IMG/VR virus record: IMGVR_UViG_3300032668_000011
Location: 1 to 64,000 of that record
DNA length: 64,000 nt
Strand: one strand, 5' to 3'
Source of the DNA: a virus
Positions 49,344 through 56,528 of this stretch are shown here, piece after piece; position 1 is the stretch's first letter; the number at the start of each line of letters is the position of its first letter. Position numbers and translations under genes: made by a program. Under the pieces are notes generated by a model. It was not told the DNA's origin. It did no database searches and was given only the letters and a program-made list of their open reading frames with translations.

Positions 49344-50858
49344 TTACCTCCATGCGCCCGTCATGGGCCGTTCCTTGCTGAGAAAGATCTGAATCTCGTT
49401 CGACGGGAAGTGAAGATTGCATCCTTGGCCGAGAACCCAACCCCGACGAACGCGGCTCGACTCAGGCGCAGGTGCCTGACCGTCAGTCATGATTAGCATT
49501 CCGTCCCACCGACCACGATTCTTCGTGCTGTTCACGACCTTCGTGGGAGCGTCAAAATTCGTTCCGCCGCTCTTGACGCGGGTGAGTAGCGGGTTCGTGC
49601 CCTTTTTCCATTCGAAGATGTCCTTGTCACTGCAACTGCAGTCGAACGGGAGGATCGAGATGTCGACCTTCTTCGTAAGCTGCGTCAATTCAGCAAAGAA
49701 CATCTCAAGCATCTCATTGCCTACAGAACCTGACATGTCGATTGCAACGATAAGCTTTGCAACGTACCCTCTCTTGAGACCCGGGTGGATGTACGGGTAG
49801 CGCCTATTGATGCGCTTGATCGACGTTGTCCGTGTTCCGCGAACAAGCATGCCAACGAACTGCCTGAGAACTCCCCGCCAGTCGACGATGTTCGACACTG
49901 AGCGACGAATCTGCTCACGGATGTCCATCGGAATCGATCCCCAACCTTCGGTCTGGCTGTCTGCGTGGCGCACAGCCTTCTCAACGAGCGACTTGCGCTT
50001 TCCCTCGATGTACTCACGTTCTTCTTCGGTGATGTTCTTCCACGCGCTGTGATCGTCCATCGATGGGATCGCAACGTAGATGTCACCTCCACTGCCGGCA
50101 TCGCCTTCACCACCATCGTCCGATTGTTCCTCACCTCCCGGACCAGGATCGCCTTTTCCCGGATCGCCATCATTTCCGGGCGAGCCTTTTCCCTTGCCAC
50201 CTTTTCCCGGTTTCTTTCCCTTCCTTTTCGACTTTGAGTTCGACTGCATCTTCAGGTACTCATTGAAGTAGTACTCTGACGACATCAAAGGAGGAAGTCC
50301 TACGATGAAGTCCGCGAGCTCATTCGTCGCTTCCTGCTGCCACTTGGGCAACGTATCGAAGATCTCAGGATCGATCCACGGGCGTTGACCAGGGACGAGG
50401 GCACACCTCGGAAGCGGTCGTGCGACCTCGCCTGGTTTCAGGTCGCGAGGCATCTCAGCGCTCTTCACGATCAGAGAATCGATGCCGCAATCTGTGGCGA
50501 TGTTCCAACCGTCGGAGGGTTCACGAACACGAGCGCTCAGGTGACCGAAGACGATGTGATCGAGCTCGTGCTCGATAACGCCCTGAATCTCCCAGTTGGT
50601 GAGTCGCTCCATCTTCCTGACACGCTTTTTCTTGTCGTGCGGGCTGACCCACTCACCGCCGGTCATGAACGTCGGATTCACGAACAGCACGAGCTCATCT
50701 GCAGACTTGTCGTAGCAGACAGCGGCTGTCGGAATGTCAAACGTGAAATGCTTGTGAATGTGACGCGACAACTCCGAATAGAACGGATTGTTAGCGAGGA
50801 ACGGGATCAGGTGACGTGACAGGTTGAAGTCGACTTTGTCATCGCATACCGTGAACAT
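49344..50858 (-). CDS. VWA-like metallopeptidase-domain protein (DUF2201 type)
   Basis: A 504-residue protein. The N-terminal domain has VIEHELDHIVFGHL (HELDH, residues 97-101), as in DUF2201_N putative metallopeptidases. A Lys/Gly/Asp-rich low-complexity linker covers about 210-265. The C-terminal VWA-like domain has AIDMSGSVG (a MIDAS-type DxSxS). Such proteins are usually partnered with MoxR AAA+ ATPases, and one lies at 59,817-61,052 on the same strand. The pair may form a chaperone that remodels a target complex. A TGG-TAGGAT box lies six bases before the ATG. Confidence 0.8.
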   Translation of the reverse strand: MFTVCDDKVDFNLSRHLIPFLANNPFYSELSRHIHKHFTFDIPTAAVCYDKSADELVLFVNPTFMTGGEWVSPHDKKKRVRKMERLTNWEIQGVIEHELDHIVFGHLSARVREPSDGWNIATDCGIDSLIVKSAEMPRDLKPGEVARPLPRCALVPGQRPWIDPEIFDTLPKWQQEATNELADFIVGLPPLMSSEYYFNEYLKMQSNSKSKRKGKKPGKGGKGKGSPGNDGDPGKGDPGPGGEEQSDDGGEGDAGSGGDIYVAIPSMDDHSAWKNITEEEREYIEGKRKSLVEKAVRHADSQTEGWGSIPMDIREQIRRSVSNIVDWRGVLRQFVGMLVRGTRTTSIKRINRRYPYIHPGLKRGYVAKLIVAIDMSGSVGNEMLEMFFAELTQLTKKVDISILPFDCSCSDKDIFEWKKGTNPLLTRVKSGGTNFDAPTKVVNSTKNRGRWDGMLIMTDGQAPAPESSRVRRGWVLGQGCNLHFPSNEIQIFLSKERPMTGAWR

Positions 50859-50864
50859 GATTGT

Positions 50865-50873
50865 ATCCTACCA
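50865..50873 (-). promoter_or_regulatory. Extended -10 promoter, leaderless start at 50858
   Basis: TGG then TAGGAT on the - strand, six bases before the ATG of the VWA-like gene. Confidence 0.5.
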
Positions 50874-50896
50874 CTTTCGTTGAACGAGGTTCACTG

Positions 50897-51118
50897 TCAC
50901 GCCTTCGCTGTCCAGGCGCACCCACCGATAAAACCAACGATCCCAACGATGATCATCGACGGGAAGAAGTCAATATTCAGCAGGAACACAAGTGGGAAGC
51001 CGACGACGAAGTACGATGCAAAACAGCTCATGAGTACGTACGTTGCGTACTTGAAACCCGACGGAAACATCGAGCTCAACGCTGCACACACGAGCAAAAG
51101 TTCAAGCACGCCTGTCAT
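50897..51118 (-). CDS. Small membrane protein
   Basis: A 73-residue, strongly hydrophobic protein with two or three membrane segments and almost no charge. Family not recognised. TGG-TAATAT lies six bases before the ATG. Confidence 0.6.
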   Translation of the reverse strand: MTGVLELLLVCAALSSMFPSGFKYATYVLMSCFASYFVVGFPLVFLLNIDFFPSMIIVGIVGFIGGCAWTAKA

Positions 51119-51124
51119 GGTCTG

Positions 51125-51133
51125 ATATTACCA
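51125..51133 (-). promoter_or_regulatory. Extended -10 promoter, leaderless start at 51118
   Basis: TGG then TAATAT on the - strand, six bases before the ATG of the small membrane protein. Confidence 0.5.
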
Positions 51134-51154
51134 TGGCTGTCTAGGCATTGCACT

Positions 51155-51217
51155 GACCACTTAGGTGGTCTTGGGCGGCCCACCGTTGCCCTCACGTGGG
51201 CCTTTTGGGTCCAAGAC
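51155..51217. terminator. Composite hairpin region
   Basis: GACCAC/GTGGTC (51155-51170) and GGCCCAC/GTGGGCC (51177-51202), the latter enclosed by GTCTTGG/CCAAGAC (51168-51217). It separates the DUF3307-like gene from the next - strand gene. TTTT follows the second stem on the + strand only. Confidence 0.5.
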
Positions 51218-51255
51218 AGGGTATCCTACCACCTGCCCGGGCAATTGTCTGTGGG

Positions 51256-51699
51256 TCAATGAAGTGTAAGAATGATCGCAATGGGCACGAGGCACACAAG
51301 ATGGAAGATTTGGTCCATCGTGATGACGAGAATGGCCCCTACGGGCGTCGACATCATTGCAATCATTGCGGACTTGTCGTCAATTCTCGTATCATCGAAC
51401 GCAGGGTGATGTCGCACGTGCTTCGCCCACCACATGACAGGCCTGTAACTGTCAATGAAAAAGTGCGTGAAGAACAGGATGCAGATGACTGCAACACATG
51501 CAAAGACGTTGATGTTCAGAGCGCATGCCCACGCCGGAAAGAACAGCAACGTGTACTCAGCGCAGTGCCGAGCTCGAACACGAGCGTCCTGTGACTTGGC
51601 AATTGCCATCTTGTGCGACTGAAACGTCCAATCAACAAAGAAGTGCCAGAGCATGAGAAGCGAGAACAATCCGCCTACTTCAGAGAAGTACCTGGTCAT
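51256..51699 (-). CDS. DUF3307-like membrane protein
   Basis: A 147-residue protein with about four membrane segments and the DUF3307 look: WHFFVDWTFQSHKMA near the start and RHCAEYTLLF in the next segment. Proteins of this family occur in many phages with unknown role. Its ATG overlaps the upstream stop (ATGA), so it is the last gene of the operon with the Rnl2-like ligase. Confidence 0.7.
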   Translation of the reverse strand: MTRYFSEVGGLFSLLMLWHFFVDWTFQSHKMAIAKSQDARVRARHCAEYTLLFFPAWACALNINVFACVAVICILFFTHFFIDSYRPVMWWAKHVRHHPAFDDTRIDDKSAMIAMMSTPVGAILVITMDQIFHLVCLVPIAIILTLH

Positions 51700-51965
51700 G
51701 TGTCCTTCTTCTTTGCAATGTTCGAACGTGGTTGACCAAGCTTGAGGTTGCCACTTTTCTGTCGTTGGAGGCGATTGACCTTGAACTTCTCGCCCTTGTA
51801 GACGATCGTCTGGTTGCCCACGTCATCGTTCATGACAGTCCGTGTCACGCTCTCCTCAATCAGATCACCCGTCTTCAGCTCGACAACGTCAAACGTCACC
51901 TTCCAATGGTTCTCAGCGCGAGCGGTGCTCTCACCTGCCGGGCACATCTTGGGAGAGTAACCCAT
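51696..51965 (-). CDS. Hypothetical small protein in ligase operon
   Basis: An 89-residue protein, beta-rich in the middle with a basic C-terminus. No family recognised. Start and stop both overlap neighbours (TGATG with the RNA ligase, ATGA with the DUF3307-like gene), so expression is coupled. Confidence 0.6.
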   Translation of the reverse strand: MGYSPKMCPAGESTARAENHWKVTFDVVELKTGDLIEESVTRTVMNDDVGNQTIVYKGEKFKVNRLQRQKSGNLKLGQPRSNIAKKKDT

Positions 51966-52837
51966 CAACCGCCTTTATTCTCGTAGAGGGAAGTCTGGAC
52001 ATGCTTACGGAACAGATCTGACGTCCTCTTCCCGATCGCCTTTCGCGCGTCCTTCGAGTCGACGATCTCACCTGCACCTTCACGGGTGACGTCCTCGACC
52101 ATCGCGACGATGACATCCTTCATGCGATCGAGACCGATCCCGGGATCGAGCTTGTCGAGGACGTGCTGCAACCGCGTAGGTGTGACCCACTCGTTCGCGA
52201 TATCATCAGCAGCCTCGAGCACCGCTAGCTTCGCAGGGTCGCCGACCTCGCGAGGCTTCGCTGTCTCACGTTCTTCGGCGCGCTTGTGCTTGCAGATGAC
52301 GCGAGACCCGTCGTTCGTCTTGAATTCCTTCACTGGACGCAGTACGACCCCTTCACGGGGTTGATCGCCTTCGATCCCCCTGCGCTTTGCGACGATGGAC
52401 GGTGCATCACGCTCAGCGTCGATCGCCTCGAACGTGGACGGGATGCGCTTGTACGGGACGAACTCGAGACCCATGCGCTCGACAATCTGACATGCGTTGT
52501 CCTGGTCGAGCCAGCAGTCGCCCACCTTGACCTCGAACGCAATGAAACACAGCGTCTTTCCGTAGCGCCACGACTGTCCTTGCTGCTTTCCGCCGTACGC
52601 CTCACCAAAGATCACGATCTCAGGATGACCGATCGCCTCGAAGCCAGCCTTGAGCGCATCAACGTCAAAGATCTTGACGAAGTTATCGTGTTTCTCACCG
52701 CCGGCGAAAAGGTGCACGGTGCCCTCCTTCCACGAGATGTGCGCGGACGTGCCGTGCACCTTCTCAGAAGCAAAGAGTTCCTTGAAAAGGAGGAAGTCTT
52801 GTTCCTTGTATGCGTTCGCAATGTGCATGTATCCCAT
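51965..52837 (-). CDS. RNA ligase, Rnl2 family
   Basis: A 290-residue nucleotidyltransferase. Motif I is ASEKVHGTSAHISW (near residue 26), motif III FGEAYGG (about 97), motif IV EGVVLRP (about 178) and motif V VICKHKRA (about 195), followed by a helical C-terminal domain. The KVHGTS form of motif I is typical of Rnl2-like RNA ligases, which seal nicks in duplex or structured RNA. GGAG lies upstream of the ATG. Third RNA ligase in the window. Confidence 0.85.
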   Translation of the reverse strand: MGYMHIANAYKEQDFLLFKELFASEKVHGTSAHISWKEGTVHLFAGGEKHDNFVKIFDVDALKAGFEAIGHPEIVIFGEAYGGKQQGQSWRYGKTLCFIAFEVKVGDCWLDQDNACQIVERMGLEFVPYKRIPSTFEAIDAERDAPSIVAKRRGIEGDQPREGVVLRPVKEFKTNDGSRVICKHKRAEERETAKPREVGDPAKLAVLEAADDIANEWVTPTRLQHVLDKLDPGIGLDRMKDVIVAMVEDVTREGAGEIVDSKDARKAIGKRTSDLFRKHVQTSLYENKGG

Positions 52838-52857
52838 AGTGTGTCTCCGTAATGATA

Positions 52858-53112
52858 TTAGATGCCTTCTACCGTGGCTCCGACAGCTGCAAACCTCTCG
52901 TATAGTTCACACGCCTCGCGGCGAGAGACGCAGCGTAGAATGCACACGCGTTCGCCCGCCCGGACTCGATTGTAGGCCTTGATGACGTCAGCCAGAGGCC
53001 GAGGTAGTCTGTTATCACCATGGTGAAATTCCCTGATGAGTTTTAGTATCGCAAGCTTGTCACCGTCGACGCATGTGAGGTACGTATCGAACGTAGGAAC
53101 AGGATCTGGCAA
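52858..53112 (-). CDS. Possible bL12 C-terminal-like domain protein
   Basis: An 84-residue protein starting at TTG. LAILKLIREF, then PLADVIKAYNRVRAG and REACELYERFAAVGATVE follow the order of the ribosomal L7/L12 C-terminal domain (IKxVR, LKEAKxLV, AxxLxxxLExAGAxVE), with an insertion after the first helix. The fold is shared with ClpS, so function is uncertain; viral bL12 proteins are known. The start overlaps the preceding frame by 70 bases. Confidence 0.5.
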   Translation of the reverse strand: MPDPVPTFDTYLTCVDGDKLAILKLIREFHHGDNRLPRPLADVIKAYNRVRAGERVCILRCVSRREACELYERFAAVGATVEGI

Positions 53113-53315
53113 GATCTCGTACGGACCGGCATCATACGTTCTGCATCATCGTACTCAACGATCTCGTATCGAAGATCCTCATGCGGTGACATCACGTACT
53201 TCATCGTGAGTGCTTCACACATGACGTCAGCCTTCTCACGCTCCCTTATGCCTTCAGCGATCTTGTGATGACCTATGCGACCTACCCCTGTGCCACTTCT
53301 GGACTCGACAATCAA
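53043..53315 (-). CDS. Hypothetical protein overlapping the bL12-like gene
   Basis: A 90-residue frame starting at TTG; the part before the overlap reads as a normal mixed alpha/beta protein (SGTGVGRIGHHKIAEGI, YEIVEYDD). Its last 70 bases overlap the next gene in another frame. The preceding small gene is in the same frame and separated by one TGA. A frameshift or start elsewhere cannot be excluded. Confidence 0.4.
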   Translation of the reverse strand: MIVESRSGTGVGRIGHHKIAEGIREREKADVMCEALTMKYVMSPHEDLRYEIVEYDDAERMMPVRTRSCQILFLRSIRTSHASTVTSLRY

Positions 53316-53333
53316 AACAGTTTCATGTGTCCC

Positions 53334-53504
53334 TCACGGATCCCACGTCATCCCGCGGGCTTTCTTTTCGTGTCGTGTGAGAAGCCACCACACGAGAGCA
53401 ACCAACTGCCTGTGACTCATCTCGTCAATGTCGTGCAGCTTAAGCGACCTTGCGAGCCTCAGCAGGTTCTCGTGCTTAGCTCGCTTGAGGTCTGACTTTT
53501 TCAT
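53334..53504 (-). CDS. Small basic protein
   Basis: A 56-residue protein, Lys/Arg-rich with helices (SLKLHDIDEMSHRQLVALVWW) in a SAP- or HeH-like pattern. Its ATG overlaps the stop of the upstream zinc-ribbon gene (ATGA), which supports it. The role may be nucleic-acid binding. Confidence 0.55.
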   Translation of the reverse strand: MKKSDLKRAKHENLLRLARSLKLHDIDEMSHRQLVALVWWLLTRHEKKARGMTWDP

Positions 53505-53785
53505 CGTTGAGGGTTGTTGCCGTTCTTCCTACCTTGCAATGCAACACGCATGATAGCAGGAATCTCCTTGTTGGGATCCGGGATCTCATGCTTAGCATAG
53601 CACACAGCGCAGGTAAGGTAGTACGTGTAGTAGCTCTTGCCCGATTCTGGTTCTCGCATGTCACAGTATCCTTCATGGAACTGTGTCATGACATCATCAG
53701 CGTCAGCTTCAAGCTCTGACTCGCACTTGGCACATGTGAACCGGTGTCTCCAGTTCGACCAGTCAACCTTCTTGATGATCTTCAT
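53501..53785 (-). CDS. Small zinc-ribbon protein
   Basis: A 94-residue protein with CAKCESEL near residue 18 and CAVCYAKHE near 59, enough for one zinc ribbon. No family named. Good ribosome site AGAAGGTG. The downstream basic gene is coupled by ATGA. Confidence 0.6.
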   Translation of the reverse strand: MKIIKKVDWSNWRHRFTCAKCESELEADADDVMTQFHEGYCDMREPESGKSYYTYYLTCAVCYAKHEIPDPNKEIPAIMRVALQGRKNGNNPQR

Positions 53786-53786
53786 C

Positions 53787-53990
53787 CTACACCTTCTTCT
53801 GTACCTCGATGTACGCCGCGAGGGCCTTGAAGAGCTTCTCTGCGTCGGACGGGATCAGAGAGAATCTGACAGTGCGTCCAGGGTTGTAGCGAGGTTGCAT
53901 CTCAAAAGAGAACTCTCCCTTTGAGGTTTCCGCGCCCGGGTCGATGATGTGCATTTGTACAACTTTTTGTCCTTCATTTTCAATCATCAT
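53787..53990 (-). CDS. Small hypothetical protein
   Basis: A 67-residue protein with a beta-rich first half and a helical C-terminus (DAEKLFKALAAYIEVQKK). It starts inside the end of the endonuclease VII-like gene and ends one base before the zinc-ribbon gene. No family recognised. Confidence 0.55.
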   Translation of the reverse strand: MMIENEGQKVVQMHIIDPGAETSKGEFSFEMQPRYNPGRTVRFSLIPSDAEKLFKALAAYIEVQKKV

Positions 53991-54375
53991 GAACTTCCTT
54001 TGCTAGCCAGTGTGATTTGTTTGCGTATTGTAGAACGCGCTTTAGATAATCAAAATTCTCAATGATTCCAAGATTCAAATTACAACGTGCATGCAACAAA
54101 CCTCTGACCGTGTTTGTCTGATGATCGTGATCAATGTATGGTGGCATGTTTGGCGTAAACGGTTTCAAACATATCAAACACACACCTTTACATGCAATCA
54201 ACAACGCATCATACGCAGGTTTCCCAATACCATACATTTGACATAGACGAGTATCACTCGTTGGTGCACACGTATAGCAAAATGCGCGCTTGTTGCCAAC
54301 AGCATAATGATCAAATTCATTACCACATACACGACAAATTAAGCGTCTAGGAATTCGTCGAACACCTCTAGTCAT
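53980..54375 (-). CDS. Endonuclease VII-like HNH protein
   Basis: A 131-residue protein with two Cys pairs (CRVCGNEF, CYTCAP), then CLICLKPF, DHDHQTNTVRGLLHARCN and an LGIIENF tail, the layout of recombination endonuclease VII-type HNH enzymes. It could resolve branched DNA at packaging or act as a free homing nuclease. I choose ATG 54375, seven bases after TGG-TACAGT. The base composition is more AT-rich than its neighbours, which hints at recent acquisition. Confidence 0.8.
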   Translation of the reverse strand: MTRGVRRIPRRLICRVCGNEFDHYAVGNKRAFCYTCAPTSDTRLCQMYGIGKPAYDALLIACKGVCLICLKPFTPNMPPYIDHDHQTNTVRGLLHARCNLNLGIIENFDYLKRVLQYANKSHWLAKEVHDD

Positions 54376-54412
54376 GGTCACCACTGTACCACCTCGGGGC
54401 CACAAATTTCAC

Positions 54413-54628
54413 TCACCAGAGGTCCCATGTGCTCATCGTGGGGGCGTTGAAGCACTCGTCATCGAAACTCTCAGGATCGAGGACGAATCTCCGGGTAATG
54501 CGATTGAGTGCGCGCCGGTGGCGCCTGTTTGCTATCCTCTTGTGATCGCGGATACACTGTGATGAGATGCAGGCATAACGCTTGACGTGGCTGCAGTCTG
54601 CCTGGACTGCGGGCTTTGATGTGATCAT
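54413..54628 (-). CDS. Small basic hypothetical protein
   Basis: A 71-residue protein, Arg/His-rich in the middle. AAAGGAGACC lies at ribosome-site distance before the ATG at 54628. No family recognised. Confidence 0.5.
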   Translation of the reverse strand: MITSKPAVQADCSHVKRYACISSQCIRDHKRIANRRHRRALNRITRRFVLDPESFDDECFNAPTMSTWDLW

Positions 54629-54694
54629 GGACAGGGTCTCCTTTCGAGCACCCTAAAGCATGTCACCCTCCATCATCATGATCGTACCTATCAC

Positions 54695-54955
54695 TCACTC
54701 GTGCGGATAGCCTTCAAACTGAGGCTCTTCGCCATGAAGAAACCAGCGTTCGGCCTCGTAGTTCCAGTGCCTGATGTCGTGAAGGTTGAATTCGAACATG
54801 TAACTTCGAAGCTGAACGCAAAACGACAACCCGGCGTGGTTGCCACGAGAATTGATGTGCAGGTAGCAATCGAATCCCTTGAACGTCGTGCCAGTCTGAT
54901 AACCGACCTCGAGCGCCTTGTTGCGTCCCAACGGCCTTGAGAAGTACTTGTGCAT
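54695..54955 (-). CDS. Small hypothetical protein
   Basis: An 86-residue mixed alpha/beta protein, rich in Phe, Tyr and His. I choose ATG 54955 because CGGAGACAACACA precedes it; an ATG at 54985 also exists. No family recognised. Confidence 0.55.
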   Translation of the reverse strand: MHKYFSRPLGRNKALEVGYQTGTTFKGFDCYLHINSRGNHAGLSFCVQLRSYMFEFNLHDIRHWNYEAERWFLHGEEPQFEGYPHE

Positions 54956-54993
54956 TGTGTTGTCTCCGTAGCTATCGAACCGCATGAATGATC

Positions 54994-55341
54994 TCAGATG
55001 AACTGGTGCCAGACGTAGCACACGAGCAGGAACCACGGGTAGACGAACGCAATGTCTAAGAACTTCCAGAAGATGCTGTTCGCAATTGCCTCGTTAAGAG
55101 CGTCTTTCTTCTTGTCGTCAGACGTCTTCGTGTCAAGATCAGGCTTCTTTGTAATGCCCGCAACGTACGAAAAGATCGAGATGAAGAGCATGAGTCCAAC
55201 TGCATGCCACATGTTCACCTGCAGATCCGTGAACCTGCCGAGGATGAACCACAACCAGAGCTTAGCGATGATGAATCCCGCAAAGATGTCACGGACGATG
55301 CCGAATGCCAACGAAACAAGTCCGCCGAATAGTGTAACCAT
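54994..55341 (-). CDS. Membrane protein, three segments
   Basis: A 115-residue protein with hydrophobic segments at about residues 6-30, 42-62 and 92-112 and a charged loop (DLDTKTSDDKKKD) between. Function unknown. A TACGAT box lies six bases before the ATG. Confidence 0.6.
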   Translation of the reverse strand: MVTLFGGLVSLAFGIVRDIFAGFIIAKLWLWFILGRFTDLQVNMWHAVGLMLFISIFSYVAGITKKPDLDTKTSDDKKKDALNEAIANSIFWKFLDIAFVYPWFLLVCYVWHQFI

Positions 55342-55347
55342 GCGTCA

Positions 55348-55356
55348 ATCGTACAT
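55348..55356 (-). promoter_or_regulatory. -10-like box, leaderless start at 55341
   Basis: ATG then TACGAT on the - strand, six bases before the ATG of the membrane protein. Confidence 0.4.
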
Positions 55357-55358
55357 CA

Positions 55359-56210
55359 TCACGGGATGTCTTTACACCCGCGTGTACCCGTCTCATACCA
55401 CGCGAATCCCTCATAGTGAGCGACAGTCATCGGTCGGGCTCGACCCCGAACCCCTTGGATGTGGCCGCCCTTGAGGCCTGAGTGGTACGGACGTCCGCTC
55501 TCGTTGACGACCCATTCGTCGATATTTCCAACCTGATCGTGCACGCCAAATGGACTGACACACGTGTCACGTGTCCCAGACGGCTCAAGAAGGTTGTCGA
55601 GCGCTTTCGCCTCAGGCCCATCAGATGTCGTCGCCTTGAATACGTCCAGGCCCCGGGGCAGGAAATTGTCAGTGTTGCAAGCGTTCCTGTTGCGATGGTA
55701 ACCGTCGCCGTACGGGTACGGATGCATGTCAGGACCTTCGGCGGCGAACGTCCATTCGCTGTCAGTGCACAGACGCTTTCCGATCGCCTCGAGCTCACGC
55801 TTAGCGTCGTACCACGTCATCCACGACCTCGGACGGGTACCCAAAGTGTTAGGAAATTCAAAGCGATCAATGCAGAAATGTTTGTGCAACGTGTGCTCTG
55901 ACAAACACCGAGTTGGGAACTTGAATTCTCCGCATCGACCAACTTCGGGACCCATCTGATCCGGATCTTCTGTGGGTTCTCCTTTGATGTCGACCCAACG
56001 CAGGCACACCTCTTCAACCTGCGGGCAATACTCACCGTCTACCTCTACCATGTCATCCGGGCACACAGACCGACCCACGTATTCATTGACAGGCACGGAT
56101 GGTGTATCTACGGTCGCTGCAACACGCAAATTTTCAATCGGTTGGGCACCAAATCCTGGTAGCGCGACACCCGCACAGACAAAAGCCCCGACGATTACAA
56201 CTCTTTTCAT
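55359..56210 (-). CDS. Exported formylglycine-generating-enzyme-like protein
   Basis: A 283-residue protein with a signal peptide (MKRVVIVGAFVCAGVALPG) and an FGE-sulfatase (SUMF1) domain: FCIDRFEFPN near residue 115, GKRLCTDSEWTFAAEG near 143, SPFGVHDQVGNIDEWV near 215 and ETGTRGC at the end. The region before the domain has several Cys (CPDDMVEVDGEYCPQ), a pattern I know from myxobacterial exported proteins. Typical FGE catalytic cysteines are not certain. It may be a binding rather than a modifying protein. Probably acquired from the host. Confidence 0.75.
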   Translation of the reverse strand: MKRVVIVGAFVCAGVALPGFGAQPIENLRVAATVDTPSVPVNEYVGRSVCPDDMVEVDGEYCPQVEEVCLRWVDIKGEPTEDPDQMGPEVGRCGEFKFPTRCLSEHTLHKHFCIDRFEFPNTLGTRPRSWMTWYDAKRELEAIGKRLCTDSEWTFAAEGPDMHPYPYGDGYHRNRNACNTDNFLPRGLDVFKATTSDGPEAKALDNLLEPSGTRDTCVSPFGVHDQVGNIDEWVVNESGRPYHSGLKGGHIQGVRGRARPMTVAHYEGFAWYETGTRGCKDIP

Positions 56211-56213
56211 CTG

Positions 56214-56528
56214 TTATTCTTCACCTTCGTAACACCGGTCGCACCAGTCACCGCTCCAACAGAGGTGTACGAATCCCAGATCAAAACTGTCGTGGGGCCC
56301 ATCGTAGTAACAGTGGTGACGTCCAAGCGACCAATATTTTGTGAACGTAATCAAGTAGTAACTCGACTTCATAAAGTGCCACTCGAGCGTCTTCGCATCC
56401 TGGTACTGCTGTGACCAGCCCAGACCAAAGAGTTCAGTGTGAAACACCCAACGCCAACCAAGGATGCTGGGTCGAGCGATACCGTCCGGACTGACGTTTC
56501 TGTCAGGCTTTGTGGCAAAGAAAATCAT
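56214..56528 (-). CDS. Small aromatic-rich hypothetical protein
   Basis: A 104-residue protein rich in Trp, Tyr and His, with a Cys-rich C-terminus (CWSGDWCDRCYEG) that might bind a metal. The ATG overlaps the DNA ligase stop (ATGA), so it is coupled to the ligase. No family recognised. Confidence 0.55.
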   Translation of the reverse strand: MIFFATKPDRNVSPDGIARPSILGWRWVFHTELFGLGWSQQYQDAKTLEWHFMKSSYYLITFTKYWSLGRHHCYYDGPHDSFDLGFVHLCWSGDWCDRCYEGEE

